From Schizochytrium sp. TIO01 (Eukaryota > Sar > Bigyra > Thraustochytrida > Thraustochytriidae): DNA of 64,000 nucleotides. Of the stretch, positions 20,954 through 31,166 are shown piece by piece. The first letter of the stretch is position 1; each line of letters opens with the position of its first letter. A program made the position numbers and the translations under genes. Location: assembly GCA_004764695.1 (NCBI GenBank), contig SMSO01000033.1, positions 1,875,001 through 1,939,000 of the forward strand, in the 5' to 3' direction. Below the pieces are notes generated by a model that worked only from the letters and a program-made list of their open reading frames with translations, did not search any database and was not told the origin of the DNA.

Positions 20954-22944
20954 TTATTTATTTATTATTGTTTTACATATGGCAGGCAGTATGTAACGGT
21001 TGTTCTGTTTGTTCCAGACACTGGTGACACGAAGAGAGATTTCTTCAAAATGATTTTTTGTTGAGATAGTTTCTATAACGGCACAATCGACATCATCGTG
21101 CGCTTTTCGTTTGAAACTTAAAGCGAAGCGAAGAGGAAATGCCAAGTCGGTCTCGAGCGTATCAGAGATCCCACTGGGACTGATCTGATGGAGTATGGAT
21201 GGAGGGGGCCTTTCAGGCCCAAGCCCGAGCCGAGCAACGAGCAACGATGGGTTATAAAGCTCCCAGGGCAAGTTGCTTGGTTGTGCGTACGCATTGATCA
21301 AGTGTTCCTACCGCGACGGCTTGGTTTGTGAGAAAATAGCGACGAACGAAAAGGTGTCGCTACTTATGTAGAGAAATTGCGTGCATCTTCAATGTTGAAT
21401 GTGGACTCACTCCAACATCTCTGAATAAAATAACCGACTTCTGTGCAGTGCGGCAACGGTCTGTTTTTAAAAGAGCGATTTAGAATACAGAGACTGCGCA
21501 GTCCTCAGATCGTGCAAAATTCGCGCATGTTTACAGAGGTGGGAGGAATTTGACTCGAACTCATCGCATCTACCTGGTCGCACGCAGTACGGTCAAGAAC
21601 TATGATCATTTCGTCTCATTTCTTGATTTCGAAGATAGATAATTATGAGTCAGAAGGAAACGAAATGGTTGCTTGAGTCTGTATGGAACTAAGAAATGGG
21701 CTCACCCAAAAATAACAAAAAAGAAAAGAAAAAAAAAACCTTTGTAATTTTTAGAATTCCTTTTTAAAACTTTTTTCTTTCAAATTTTACTCCTTTTTTT
21801 AATCGTCATCTTCGTTTTTAGGTTTTATAAAAATGAGTAAAAACGTTTTTATGTGCAGAACTTTGGCACCAAGGCAGCACTGCAACTTGAAGAAAGAAAC
21901 TGAAAAAGAAAATGTGTTTCGCTTTCGGAATGAGCGACAAGCACATGCCCTTGCACTTGGCTGGGATATCAACAAGGTTGTCCAGAAGTTGCATCTGAGA
22001 AATGCATAAAATCAGTTTGTTTGGAATAAACAAAAGAGGGGCTCGTACGTACACCACTTGCCGTAGGAGGGGTTCTTTTCAAACAAGAGTATACTCATAT
22101 ACCTTTAGTGTGATTGATCTATAGTAATCAATCTGCCTGCATTGTGTTTTTTAACGGTGCTATCGAGAGAATGGCAGAGCTTAGCCCTGTAGCATGAAAC
22201 TCAATAGATAGATGGTAATAAAACTGAGAACTACTCATGGCGCATCTGGCTTTTTCACTTGAAATATCAGCAAAGTAAAAAAAATCCCCTTCACTCGAGC
22301 GAAATTGAAGCAAATAAGTCGCGCGGACCATTAAACAATCTCAAAGTCCACTATCCATGTTCAGAGTTCAAGTGAGTAATCTGCTTTAAATTTCTAAAGG
22401 AACGTGGTATATTCACAAGGGAGTTAACGCATCGCAACGTAAAGAATTGAGCAAAATTGTGAGTCTTCTGGATCCCTTTATCAATAGAGAAAAATGGTGC
22501 ATGGGAATTAACATCAGTTGAGACAGACCCAAAGAAATAGGCAAGGCAAATACAAGAAAATCATAAGATACGATTCACTATTCTAGGTAGCTGGCTAGGC
22601 AAAAGCAGATCTTGAAATCCTTTCAAAGCGAATACTATTTTCAATGAAAGTCTACTTTTAGATGGGGAAATTTGACGCAACAAGAATCTCAAGGAATGAT
22701 AATATAATTACCATGTGGTACCCACAGTGGCGATCAAAACTTCAGGAGATTTCGACCTATACAAAGTAGCTTCGTATGATAACCCCCCATTGAAGTTTTT
22801 TCTGCTGGAACTAGAAAAATCGCTACCCCTTGTTATTGACCTTGATCTCTTTGATCACAATGATCGAACACGTCAGTAGAAGTATGTACGCATACATACC
22901 GTATTCTCATTGATGTCACAAATCGTGCATAGGTCTAAATTACT

Positions 22945-24711
22945 TCATGCCTCGCGTGGGAAATCTATTGACTTGAAGTTAGAAGCGAAAAGATTCATAG
23001 GTCCCCCAACTGCATCAAAAACCCCATTCGAAAATGGCTTGTAGTTTTGCAAGGAAGCCATTGAGTAAAGGAGCCTGACAATATAGCATACTGTATCCTC
23101 CAAACGAAATCGATTCTTCATGAGATCAGAAATCCTTTCGTGAATTAATCTTGCCTCTTCAGCACCTTCCGGAGTATTCAACCACTCACGAATAAGAGGT
23201 AGATTGTCAAAGTTCGCATTCACTGGGACATAGTGCTCCCATGCTTGAAGAATATCATAGTAGTGCTCTCGGTATGTAACAGGAGATCGATGCCAAAGAA
23301 CTACAGATTGCATGAATAATTTGGAAATGAGCCCCCAGCTCGCAGAGTTTCCATCAATATGGACATGATAACGATGTTCTGCAAACGTAGACTTGCTAGC
23401 AAGCCGGGCGCTACGAGTCATATTCAAGAACCCTGCTTTTATCATGGATTTTGAGACTCCATCAAGTGTTGTAAGAGCTACATCGAACCCAGGTGTGTCT
23501 TTAAAACGGCGAACGAGTTCTGGACGAGGCATCATGTATACAATGTCAACATCGAATGGAATGCCGGTAGTTCCACCGCGCCAAAATATATCATCATTCC
23601 GTTTGCTCCACAACGGTTTTTCTACCCTCCTGCGCATCCCAGAGCCGCTGGGGGACAATCTGACTGCCCGAAGGAAGGGCGGTGTAGGAAACAGCGGGCA
23701 CGGGGAGGCGTCGGTTCCAACAAACCTCATCACTTGCGGCAGCGGATATGTCCACCCTTCAGAACTGTATTTGAAGGGGCTTTCACTTTGGGGTACTGCA
23801 TAGTCATTACCATCAAAACCAAAGAGTACGTCAGGTAGCTCCACAGCACATGCCACATCCTTGATTGCGTATAATGCCTCGTGAAAAGTCCGTTTTCCCG
23901 TGATATCACCCTCCATTTGGCACTCCTGGTAGAGAACCTCGTTTTTGCGAATCCATACAAGAAAAGGAAAGACCTCTGCTTTACACATGCGCAAGAGTCC
24001 TCGCAAATTGTATTTGGTGATCGAAAAGATTCGAAACATGCGCTCCAACTCTGGCTCCTTGCTTGGACATTGAGCCTCACACAAAAATTCATCCACCGGC
24101 ATACGATTCTCGCAAGTAGTACTGAATAGAAGGTTTTTCAAATTAAATCCGTGTTGGTTGTCAGCACCTTCCGTCGAGCGAAGCGACTGCCCTGGGTTTC
24201 TGTTCAAATCAAGTGAAATCGTTGCTTCAGCCTTGGCACGGTTCGAATGGCAACTGTCAACCTTTTCTTGGAGAGCCACAACCTGATGAATAGCCTTGAC
24301 CTGCCGACTTTCTCTCATCATTTGGTCATATTTTGGCGGAGGTCCCCGTACGAAAGGGATGCCTGTAGCTTCTGAAACAGCTTCAACAGCATCGACCAGA
24401 GTTGTCTCGACCGCAGCAGTGTCAAGGTTGGTTGAAACTGTTCCATTGCTAATCAATGAAACCAATTCTAGTGCTTGCTTGGTTTGCTCTGGGTGGATGA
24501 CTTGCAGCTCAGGTATGGATAGTGCTGCGATCCCGAGGTCTGCTTCGCGCAGGGAAAGGTCTGCTACGTGTTGTTTTGGCATCACCGACAAGCGGCTCGT
24601 CAACCTCACGAGGAGGCGATGCTGAAAAAGCAAGACCACACCCGCCAGAATCAAGAGGCACACCACAGAGGCCCTCTTCAAGCTCAACGGGGACATCTTT
24701 GCTAGAGACAT
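22945..24711 (-). CDS. CAP10/GT90-family glycosyltransferase, type II membrane protein
   Basis: 588 residues from ATG 24709-24711. A short basic N-terminus precedes a hydrophobic signal-anchor (about residues 15-31, VVCLLILAGVVLLFQ), followed by a stem of roughly 150 residues and then the catalytic domain. The CAP10 (DUF/GT90, POGLUT/KDELC relatives) signatures are visible: DDIFWRGGTTG, a HVHIDGNSASWG motif near residue 450, and SKLFMQSVVLWH followed by HYVPV. Family members are O-glucosyl- or xylosyl-transferases of the ER/Golgi lumen acting on EGF repeats or capsule glycans. The acceptor here is unknown. It has no KDEL-type tail, so Golgi residence by the anchor is more likely. It stands alone, with more than 4 kb of non-coding DNA on both sides. 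Cysteines in the stem (CENRMPVDEFLCEAQC) may form luminal disulfides. Confidence 0.87.
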   Translation of the reverse strand: MSLAKMSPLSLKRASVVCLLILAGVVLLFQHRLLVRLTSRLSVMPKQHVADLSLREADLGIAALSIPELQVIHPEQTKQALELVSLISNGTVSTNLDTAAVETTLVDAVEAVSEATGIPFVRGPPPKYDQMMRESRQVKAIHQVVALQEKVDSCHSNRAKAEATISLDLNRNPGQSLRSTEGADNQHGFNLKNLLFSTTCENRMPVDEFLCEAQCPSKEPELERMFRIFSITKYNLRGLLRMCKAEVFPFLVWIRKNEVLYQECQMEGDITGKRTFHEALYAIKDVACAVELPDVLFGFDGNDYAVPQSESPFKYSSEGWTYPLPQVMRFVGTDASPCPLFPTPPFLRAVRLSPSGSGMRRRVEKPLWSKRNDDIFWRGGTTGIPFDVDIVYMMPRPELVRRFKDTPGFDVALTTLDGVSKSMIKAGFLNMTRSARLASKSTFAEHRYHVHIDGNSASWGLISKLFMQSVVLWHRSPVTYREHYYDILQAWEHYVPVNANFDNLPLIREWLNTPEGAEEARLIHERISDLMKNRFRLEDTVCYIVRLLYSMASLQNYKPFSNGVFDAVGGPMNLFASNFKSIDFPREA

Positions 24712-25236
24712 CTCCGGGGCCTATCTTCCCCGCCCTCTGGTTCTGCAGTTGTTGCAACTTTGCTGCTGCGACTTCGCGTCAACCTCCAGAGCTAGTCCCT
24801 GCCTGGCACATTCAGTGACATTTTAGAATTAACATCGTGCAAGCAAGCGGACTGTTCTCTTCTTTCCTGCTATTACCGTGTGAATACCAACCGTTATCGT
24901 ACCCAAATAATATCGGTACTAACTAAGTACCTTCCATTTTTAAACTTTAGAAGAAAAGAACACAAAAATAAAAATGGTATGATCCACAGACACCTAAGAT
25001 AGCTAGCTAGCTCTACCTTTGCTGCGACCGCTCTGTATTAGTGGGATCTACAAAGTTCTTCGCTTCTGATTTGTCGGTTCCCCCTTTTTTCACGGTTACC
25101 CAGCTCTGCCAAAGCGCTGCAGAGGCAGGAACTGGCGCTCTTCTCCTGCAAGGGCGCGGCTGGAGACGCCTGCGCTTGTCCCCTCTCCGTCCATCCGTCT
25201 GCCAGTCCATCGCACTCAATCAAGCAACTCTGCATT

Positions 25237-25296
25237 TTCATTCATTCATTCATTCATTCATTCATTCATTCATTCTTCATTCATTCATTCATTCAT
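25237..25296. repeat. (ATTC)n microsatellite
   Basis: About 15 units with one 1-base interruption near 25275. Confidence 0.95.
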
Positions 25297-25586
25297 GGTT
25301 TTCCCTGAAGAGAAACACAAAAAGAAGAACTTCAAGAAAAAACACAGTCTTTCCTGTCCTGACCTGCCTTGGTATTAAGCAATGTTGTCGCAGTTGAGAA
25401 GCAGAGCCTCGGCCTGCCTCCTCGCCCCTGCCAACTCAAACGTTAGATTGGAAGTCAAGCTCAGTCACAGTGTCGCCGCTGGCGTTTCCTGCGTGCGTCA
25501 TCTTGCTTTGCCTCATCCACGGCCATCAGTTGATTAGGCGACGCTTCATCTTCAGCATTGAGCTGCGACTCTTGAAGACAAAAGCA

Positions 25587-25666
25587 ACGCAAAGCAAAGC
25601 AAAGTAAAGTAAAGCAAAGCAAAGCAAAACAAAGCAAAGCAAAGCAAAGCAAAGCAAAGCAAAGTT
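25587..25666. repeat. (CAAAG)n pentanucleotide repeat
   Basis: About 16 units with AAAGT variants. A reverse-complement (CTTTG)10 tract occurs at 50421-50470. Confidence 0.93.
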
Positions 25667-25671
25667 AAGTT

Positions 25672-25703
25672 TTCTTCTTCGTCTTCTTCTTCTTCTTCTT
25701 CTT
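25672..25703. repeat. (TTC)n microsatellite
   Basis: TTC/TCT trinucleotides with one GTC interruption. Confidence 0.9.
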
Positions 25704-26096
25704 TATGTAATCAATTTCAAATTAAATCAAACTAAATTCTTACTTTTTTTTTTAAATTAAATTTAAAAGAAGTAGAAGAAGAACTAAAAAACCTGGTTCG
25801 TGAACCCTGAGATATCCCAGGAGCGTCCTCCGACGCTCGATCTCAGAACCAAAGCAGCCCTGCCTGCCTCATTTCTGTACCAGTGCCACAGCTTTTGAGG
25901 GCCCTCCGTGCTCGCTTCCATGGACTTAAGATCCCGTCGCGGTTTCAGCAACCAAAGTAGTTAGTTCTTCAAGTGCGCGCTTCCGCATGCTGTCGTGAGG
26001 ACCTCGCTTGCTACCTTCCTCCTGCATATGCAGGCTCCAACTCTCAACACGCGGTGTCACCTTGTGATGGTATTATGCTGTTGTGCTATTATGATG

Positions 26097-26131
26097 CAGT
26101 CAGTCAGTCTCAGTCAGTCAGTCAGTCAGTC
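26097..26131. repeat. (CAGT)n microsatellite
   Basis: About eight CAGT units interrupted once by TCT. Confidence 0.92.
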
Positions 26132-26408
26132 AAGCGGAGATCACGATAGGAGTGGAGTGCGCGTCAATCCTGGAATCAGCGGAGCCGTCGCCGCTCCCGC
26201 CGCAGCCACCGCCACCACCTCCTGCAGGGCCACCAAGGGAGGACCTGCCAGCCTGCTCGTGAACTAGCAAGCAAAGTCAACCAAGAGGTTTGCGCTGGTT
26301 GCCTGGGATCATTGGGGGCGTCTGGTTCTGTAGTACCTAGAACCTAGGTGCTACCGTGGAGCATGTCACTTTGAATGGCCCTAAAGTGCGACGGGTCCAT
26401 TGAAGATG

Positions 26409-26546
26409 GGAGTTGCAATTGCTTGCAAATGAGAGCTGCAATTGCTTGCAAATGAGAGCTGCAATTGCTTGCAAATGAGAGCTGCAATTGCTTGCAAATG
26501 AGAGCTGCAATTGCTTGCAAATGAGAGCTGCAATTGCTTGCAAATG
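26409..26546. repeat. 23-bp minisatellite, six copies, with GCAATTGC palindrome
   Basis: Units of exactly 23 bp at 26409, 26432, 26455, 26478, 26501 and 26524. Units 2-6 are identical and unit 1 differs at a few bases. Each carries GCAATTGC and TTGCAA palindromes. Confidence 0.96.
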
Positions 26547-28040
26547 AATGCAAAAGAAGGGCCCAGGTACAGAATGCAATATCCACCCGCAGAACATTGG
26601 CTTCTGCACAAGACAAAAGACAAACAGGCCACTGGCAGGCAATGAAAACCATCTAGGCAGGCAGCCCAGACGCCAGCCAAATCGGGAGAAACAAGATGGT
26701 TTATTCACCTGCCGCTCCACTCTTGCAGGCCGCAGCGGAGGGAGCGGCTCGGCTCACGCTGGCTGCCTGTCTGGCTGCCTTAAATTGCCTCGTTCGCTTA
26801 GAATCGTTCTCCAAATAGGCACATGCTGCCATGTTGAGCTAGAGACAACGAGCCTGAATAGATGCACAATCAGAAGATGAACCTGGGAACCAGGACTGAG
26901 AGATGACAAATGATCTGTTTTGGAAATATCTGAGCAGGTGCGGTGCCTGCCAGTGATTGGCGAGGCTGGTGTTATCAATGCGCGTGTGTGAATGGCTGCA
27001 GGGCGCAGCCACTCGTGGCTGCAGCTTGAGAGTGTATTTGACCTGCGGTCTTCCCAGATCCAACGGCGCAGACTCGTTAACAGACCTCAATGAGTGATTG
27101 TTTTTGTTTAATTTTTGAATTATGTTTAATTAAGTGTGACTCTAGAGTGAGAGTGCTCCCATCTCCGAATTTAACTTAGGGTGAGTGCGAGTGACACGAA
27201 TGGTTCGATGAATGAGATTGTTTAGGCTTGCTTTTTCTCCATAGTTAAAAGAAGATTTTAACTCATTTTAATTCACTACCTCTGGCTAGTAGTGAGAGCG
27301 CAGAAGGTTGTGGTGAAATGAAGAGAAACGAACACTTAGCTTCACTAAGGTGGTACATAGTATCCTACTACCTAGATGAAATGAGCGAGCAGATGGTAGC
27401 TGAGCGCTCTTTCCCAGCTCCCTCCTACCCTCAAGTTGGGTCTTACAGCCTCAAGTAAACTGACTAAACTGCCGCTTCTTCTCCTCCTGATTCAGGTCCG
27501 CATTAAGTAGTCTACTAATTGATTTAATCTTGGTGCGGTTGCCAAACACGGGCATCGGCTTTTCATTGATATAAACTGGAATTAGACTGAATTTTAACTC
27601 CTGGTAGGTTGACAACCACAGACACGAATAAGGCATAGCAAAAGCCTACCCTAGGTACTTTTCCATCTAGAAGGTGGCGACATGGATAGAATTTGGATGG
27701 TTCAAAATAATATTTAGAATTGTAAGCGGCGCTGATGGTCTCCCAAAAACACAGCATAACTACTTGCCTTATATATTCTTAATCTGCATGAGAGAATTTT
27801 ATAGAAGCAGAGAGATAGACAAATGGCCAAGCTGAACATTGTTATTAGTATGTGTTTCTTTCTTATATTTTAATGCAAGTCAAAGAATCAATAGTAGTAC
27901 CCTAGTGTCTTCTCAAAGGCCAAAGTGCATGCCAGAACAAGTCTCAATCTATCAGTACGCTTCTACATAGGGATTTATATGTAGTGCCGCTCCTTCGCAT
28001 GCGCAGAAAACCTGTTGCAGCACGAATTTCTTTTCTAAAA

Positions 28041-28220
28041 TTGTTTGTTTGTTTGTTTGTTTGTTTGTTTGTTTGTTTGTTTGTTTGTTTGTTTGTTTGT
28101 TTGTTTGTTTGTTTGTTTGTTTGTTTGTTTGTTTGTTTGTTTGTTTGTTTGTTTGTTTGTTTGTTTGTTTGTTTGTTTGTTTGTTTGTTTGTTTGTTTGT
28201 TTGTTTGTTTGTGTGTTTGT
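28041..28220. repeat. (TTTG)43 microsatellite
   Basis: 172 bp of perfect TTTG tetranucleotides (28041-28212), then one GTG variant and one more unit. Confidence 0.98.
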
Positions 28221-29415
28221 AAAAGAGTTGTAGGTTTAGAAGACTGAGTTTGGCTTTGTATAAGGTGATGTAGAGCAGAAAAAATGTCAACACCCCAATC
28301 TGTGTAGATGTTAGCGTTGCAGTAATGCTGAGTGTTGTGCGCGCTTCAGTTGTATAGGCATTATCATGCCAAAATGTATGATTGCGTATTTTCAGACCAT
28401 CCAGAATAATGAATGGCATTTTTCATTGTGTGAACGAAAACAGAGGATTACATGCTGTGTTCTAATAAGTAAAAATATTGGACTTGAAGCAATATTCTAT
28501 GTGGCAATAGAAGCAAAGCAAGCAAAGGCAAGTCTTTTATAGAAGACAGAGAGTGAATGTAATTTGGAAAGTAGAGTTCTCTGAAATTCGCACATGTAGA
28601 CTTTTTAAAATCTAATTCGACATGTTGTACACATGAGAAAAAAGTAGCCAAGTAGGTAAAACGAAAAGTTGGGTAAATTTGCATTTGTAAAGTATGAAAG
28701 GTTATAGAGAGATGGTTGTGAGTCTAACATGATTGCCTCCTGCAGTGAAGCTGAAGAAAACATAAGCCTAATTAGATCCTTGAACATTTGACACAAGGCT
28801 CAGACTAGTTGAATTCAGATCCGCATGAGCAGTGTGTGGGGGACGAATTAACGGCGATGCATGGCCTTGGTAGATGACAAAACCAAGCCCGCCCTGAGTT
28901 AGTTTGTGCATTGCTAATCAGTATCGTCATCGTGGTGTTGCAGCGTCCAAATAAGAGCGCTGTTGTTTCAGTTGAGTCGCATAGACATACCGAAGCTCGT
29001 TATCTCTTCCTCGCAGCCCAAATATAGGTGAACAGGTAGGAGAAATACGTTGAAGAGCTTCGATGCATGATCGAGGGTGCAACTCTCAGCAGGTTCGTCA
29101 GGTATGGTACGATCTGGCGAGAGACACCGAGATAGATTTGGTAATGGTGGTGGTGATTTGCAGTAGAAGAGACGGGATGTGTTCAAGAAGTGACAATGTA
29201 AGAACTCTGATCGACTGTCGAGTTTCATTGAATTGACTCGAGAAAAGTAGATTCCAGACACTTTACTTCAAGTTGAAAGGGGCTTGAAGTGAATTTCACA
29301 AGATCAAGAGGGAGATCACTGGGGGTTTTGTCGTTGCTCTCAGTGCTACTGCTGTAGTAGATAGGGTTGTGGTTATGATTGCTGGTGTTGTTGTTGCTGG
29401 TGCTGGTGGCGTGGC

Positions 29416-29760
29416 TTAGTCAACAATGAGATCCTTAATACTCCAGTCCTCAAAGGTGCCGTCGGGAAGGTACCGGCGGATAATGATGGGGATCTTACGT
29501 GCTTGGAGCTCCATTTGGGCGATGCGAAGAGGGTCAGTCTCGTCTTCAATCTCGACCATGACGGGTGCATTCATGGAAATCTGCAACGCACGCGTACCCA
29601 AGATCCGAGCGCGCTCATACTTCGTCAAGTAGCGGGTGGTTCGGCGAGGCTTTTCGTCGAGAACAGCTTCATCCTCGTTGAGGATCTCGCTCTGGTGCTG
29701 CGAGGGCGGGCTTGGCTGTACATCGCCAGTCTTCAGGCCTTGGTCAGTTTCTGCGCTCAT
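29416..29760 (-). CDS. RPB6: RNA polymerases I, II and III shared subunit RPABC2 (Rpb6)
   Basis: 114 residues from ATG 29758-29760. An upstream extension exists only from a TTG and is not used. The N-terminal 40 residues are acidic and Pro/Gln-rich. From [22 protein letters not shown] through APVMVE, ETDPL, the [15 protein letters not shown] motif and EDWSI, it follows RPB6 almost residue for residue. RPB6 is the eukaryotic counterpart of bacterial omega. It clamps the largest subunit and is shared by all three nuclear polymerases. The acidic tail is a usual phosphorylation region. Length and end match the family, so it is complete and intronless. The next gene, the ER Hsp70, is divergent 1.4 kb away. 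Confidence 0.97.
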   Translation of the reverse strand: MSAETDQGLKTGDVQPSPPSQHQSEILNEDEAVLDEKPRRTTRYLTKYERARILGTRALQISMNAPVMVEIEDETDPLRIAQMELQARKIPIIIRRYLPDGTFEDWSIKDLIVD

Positions 29761-31166
29761 CGTAAGATAGCAAATAGGCTGAGTCCTCAAACAGAGTCAG
29801 ACAGAAACAACCACAGAGCGTCGCGTCCAAAGGCTGCCGTCACAGTCAATTACGTGCCGGCCCTTTCGAGGTTTGATTCTTTCCTATTCGTCTCCTTTGT
29901 TTCTCTCCTCCTTCTCATTCATACATCAAAGGCAACGAGTGCCTTCCATATATTTTATTTACCTTTAGCTGCTGTTTTTCCATTCCTTTCTGCCAATGAC
30001 TAGTAGGTATATCGTAGGCATAGATAGTCTCGTTTATTCGCTCGTTCATCTCATTCATCGCATTCAAGTTCTCCTCAATGACCTTTCGTTTGCTCTACCA
30101 TATAATACTTAGCTACTGTCCAATATCATGGCGAGGTAGCCACCAACTAGCCTAATGGTAGCCTACAGTTTTCAATAGCCAAACAAAAATGATCGGAGGA
30201 GAACAGAACATTGTGAAATGTCGGAATTTGTCCACAGAAAAGTGGTAGTTTTACCCAAAACAGAGATGACGACCCGTTATGGGCTCCAACGTGGAGGTAG
30301 TAGAGTTGTTATTAGATACTATAATAGTGTAAGAACTGAGATAAATTGCAACATTTGGAGGGATGAGCTTTTATGAATTGATGTGAAGCTTAACATGAAG
30401 ATACGCAAAGGATCTTGCAAGGACATACTTGAGAGTACGTAATAGATGGAGTCGAAGTCTAACAAGCTAAGGACACATGTTGTGATTCTAGTTTATTGCT
30501 TGTCTTCTAGAATTCAATCAAGTTTAATATTAGAATTTAACTAAGTTTAACATTATCACTCTCTATATTGGCTTCACTGGAGGCAATCTTGTGAATCTTG
30601 TAGCCTGGTCATTATCTTCAAAATTTGCATGGACAATTCAATTTTCCTTCAGTAGTTACCCCCATTTGCAGTGGCTTCTTCGTTACAAGTTTAGCTCATG
30701 ATCTTCAAAGCATAAGAATGGGAGGAAAATAAACGAAGACGCAAAGAAGCATTGAAAGAAGAACTTCTCTACCTAATAGGAAATAGGCTACTACTAACGA
30801 ATGAGCAGTAAAAAGATTCCAGACTGGAGTACTAAGTAAGTTATTATATAATGTTTGGGTTGGCAAGTAAGTAAACAGTCAACGCTTTTGCTATTGCTTG
30901 TGCTCCTGCTCCTGCGCCTGCTCGATCGGGGCAGGCAAAGCGTGCTCGGGCAGTGCGAATTGCTCGGACACTCTATAGCAGGAAATACCTGCGAGTCCCT
31001 TCGTCTGTCAGGCGTCTTTCCTATATCTCACGAGCGACAAAGGCTCAAACGCGCCTTGTCAACTGAAGACAGGCATAGTCGCTGTTCTTCTGATTCTTCA
31101 TTCTTTGTCGTCGGCAACGTTGTCCAAAACCGTTTAAGAAAAAAATAATCCTCTGTTCATATCATC
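29761..31166. other. divergent intergenic region between RPB6 and the ER Hsp70
   Basis: Probably holds both promoters. An imperfect 23-bp direct repeat lies at 30508-30530 and 30531-30553. The last 300 bp before the Hsp70 start are GC-richer and pyrimidine-rich, consistent with a 5' leader. No credible gene. Confidence 0.5.

Larger units (their letters stand above)
15874..22944. other. 7-kb gene-poor region with microsatellites and GC-rich patches
   Basis: No gene could be supported. Contents: TAGCTAGCTAGC at about 16111-16124, a (CT)n tract, A/T-rich low complexity at 17940-18115, GC-rich patches at about 17270-17540, 17690-17900, 19560-20090 and 20240-20880, a 22-bp minisatellite, (AAT)n and (TA)n. 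The GC-rich patches are open in several frames on both strands, as expected from base composition. One at 19543-20082 (plus) ends at a GTAAGT that could be a splice donor, but no partner exon or known domain was seen. Confidence 0.5.
24712..29415. other. 4.7-kb gene-poor, microsatellite-rich region
   Basis: No gene supported. Contains ATTC, AAAGC, TTC and AGTC microsatellites, a 23-bp minisatellite, a 172-bp pure TTTG tract and GC-rich patches (about 25110-25220, 25850-26270, 26670-26780). The promoter of the GT90 gene should lie just right of 24711. Confidence 0.5.

Noticed and set aside
21535-21605. GAGTTCGAGTC on the minus strand as a tRNA T-arm
   Set aside because: The flanking bases do not form a T-stem and no acceptor or anticodon stem could be built.
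27952-28419. 155-residue minus frame rich in TNKQ repeats
   Set aside because: It is the translation of the TTTG microsatellite; the non-repeat ends show no domain.
29761-29790. Ten-residue N-terminal extension of RPB6
   Set aside because: Starts with TTG; the ATG at 29758-29760 fits the family length.
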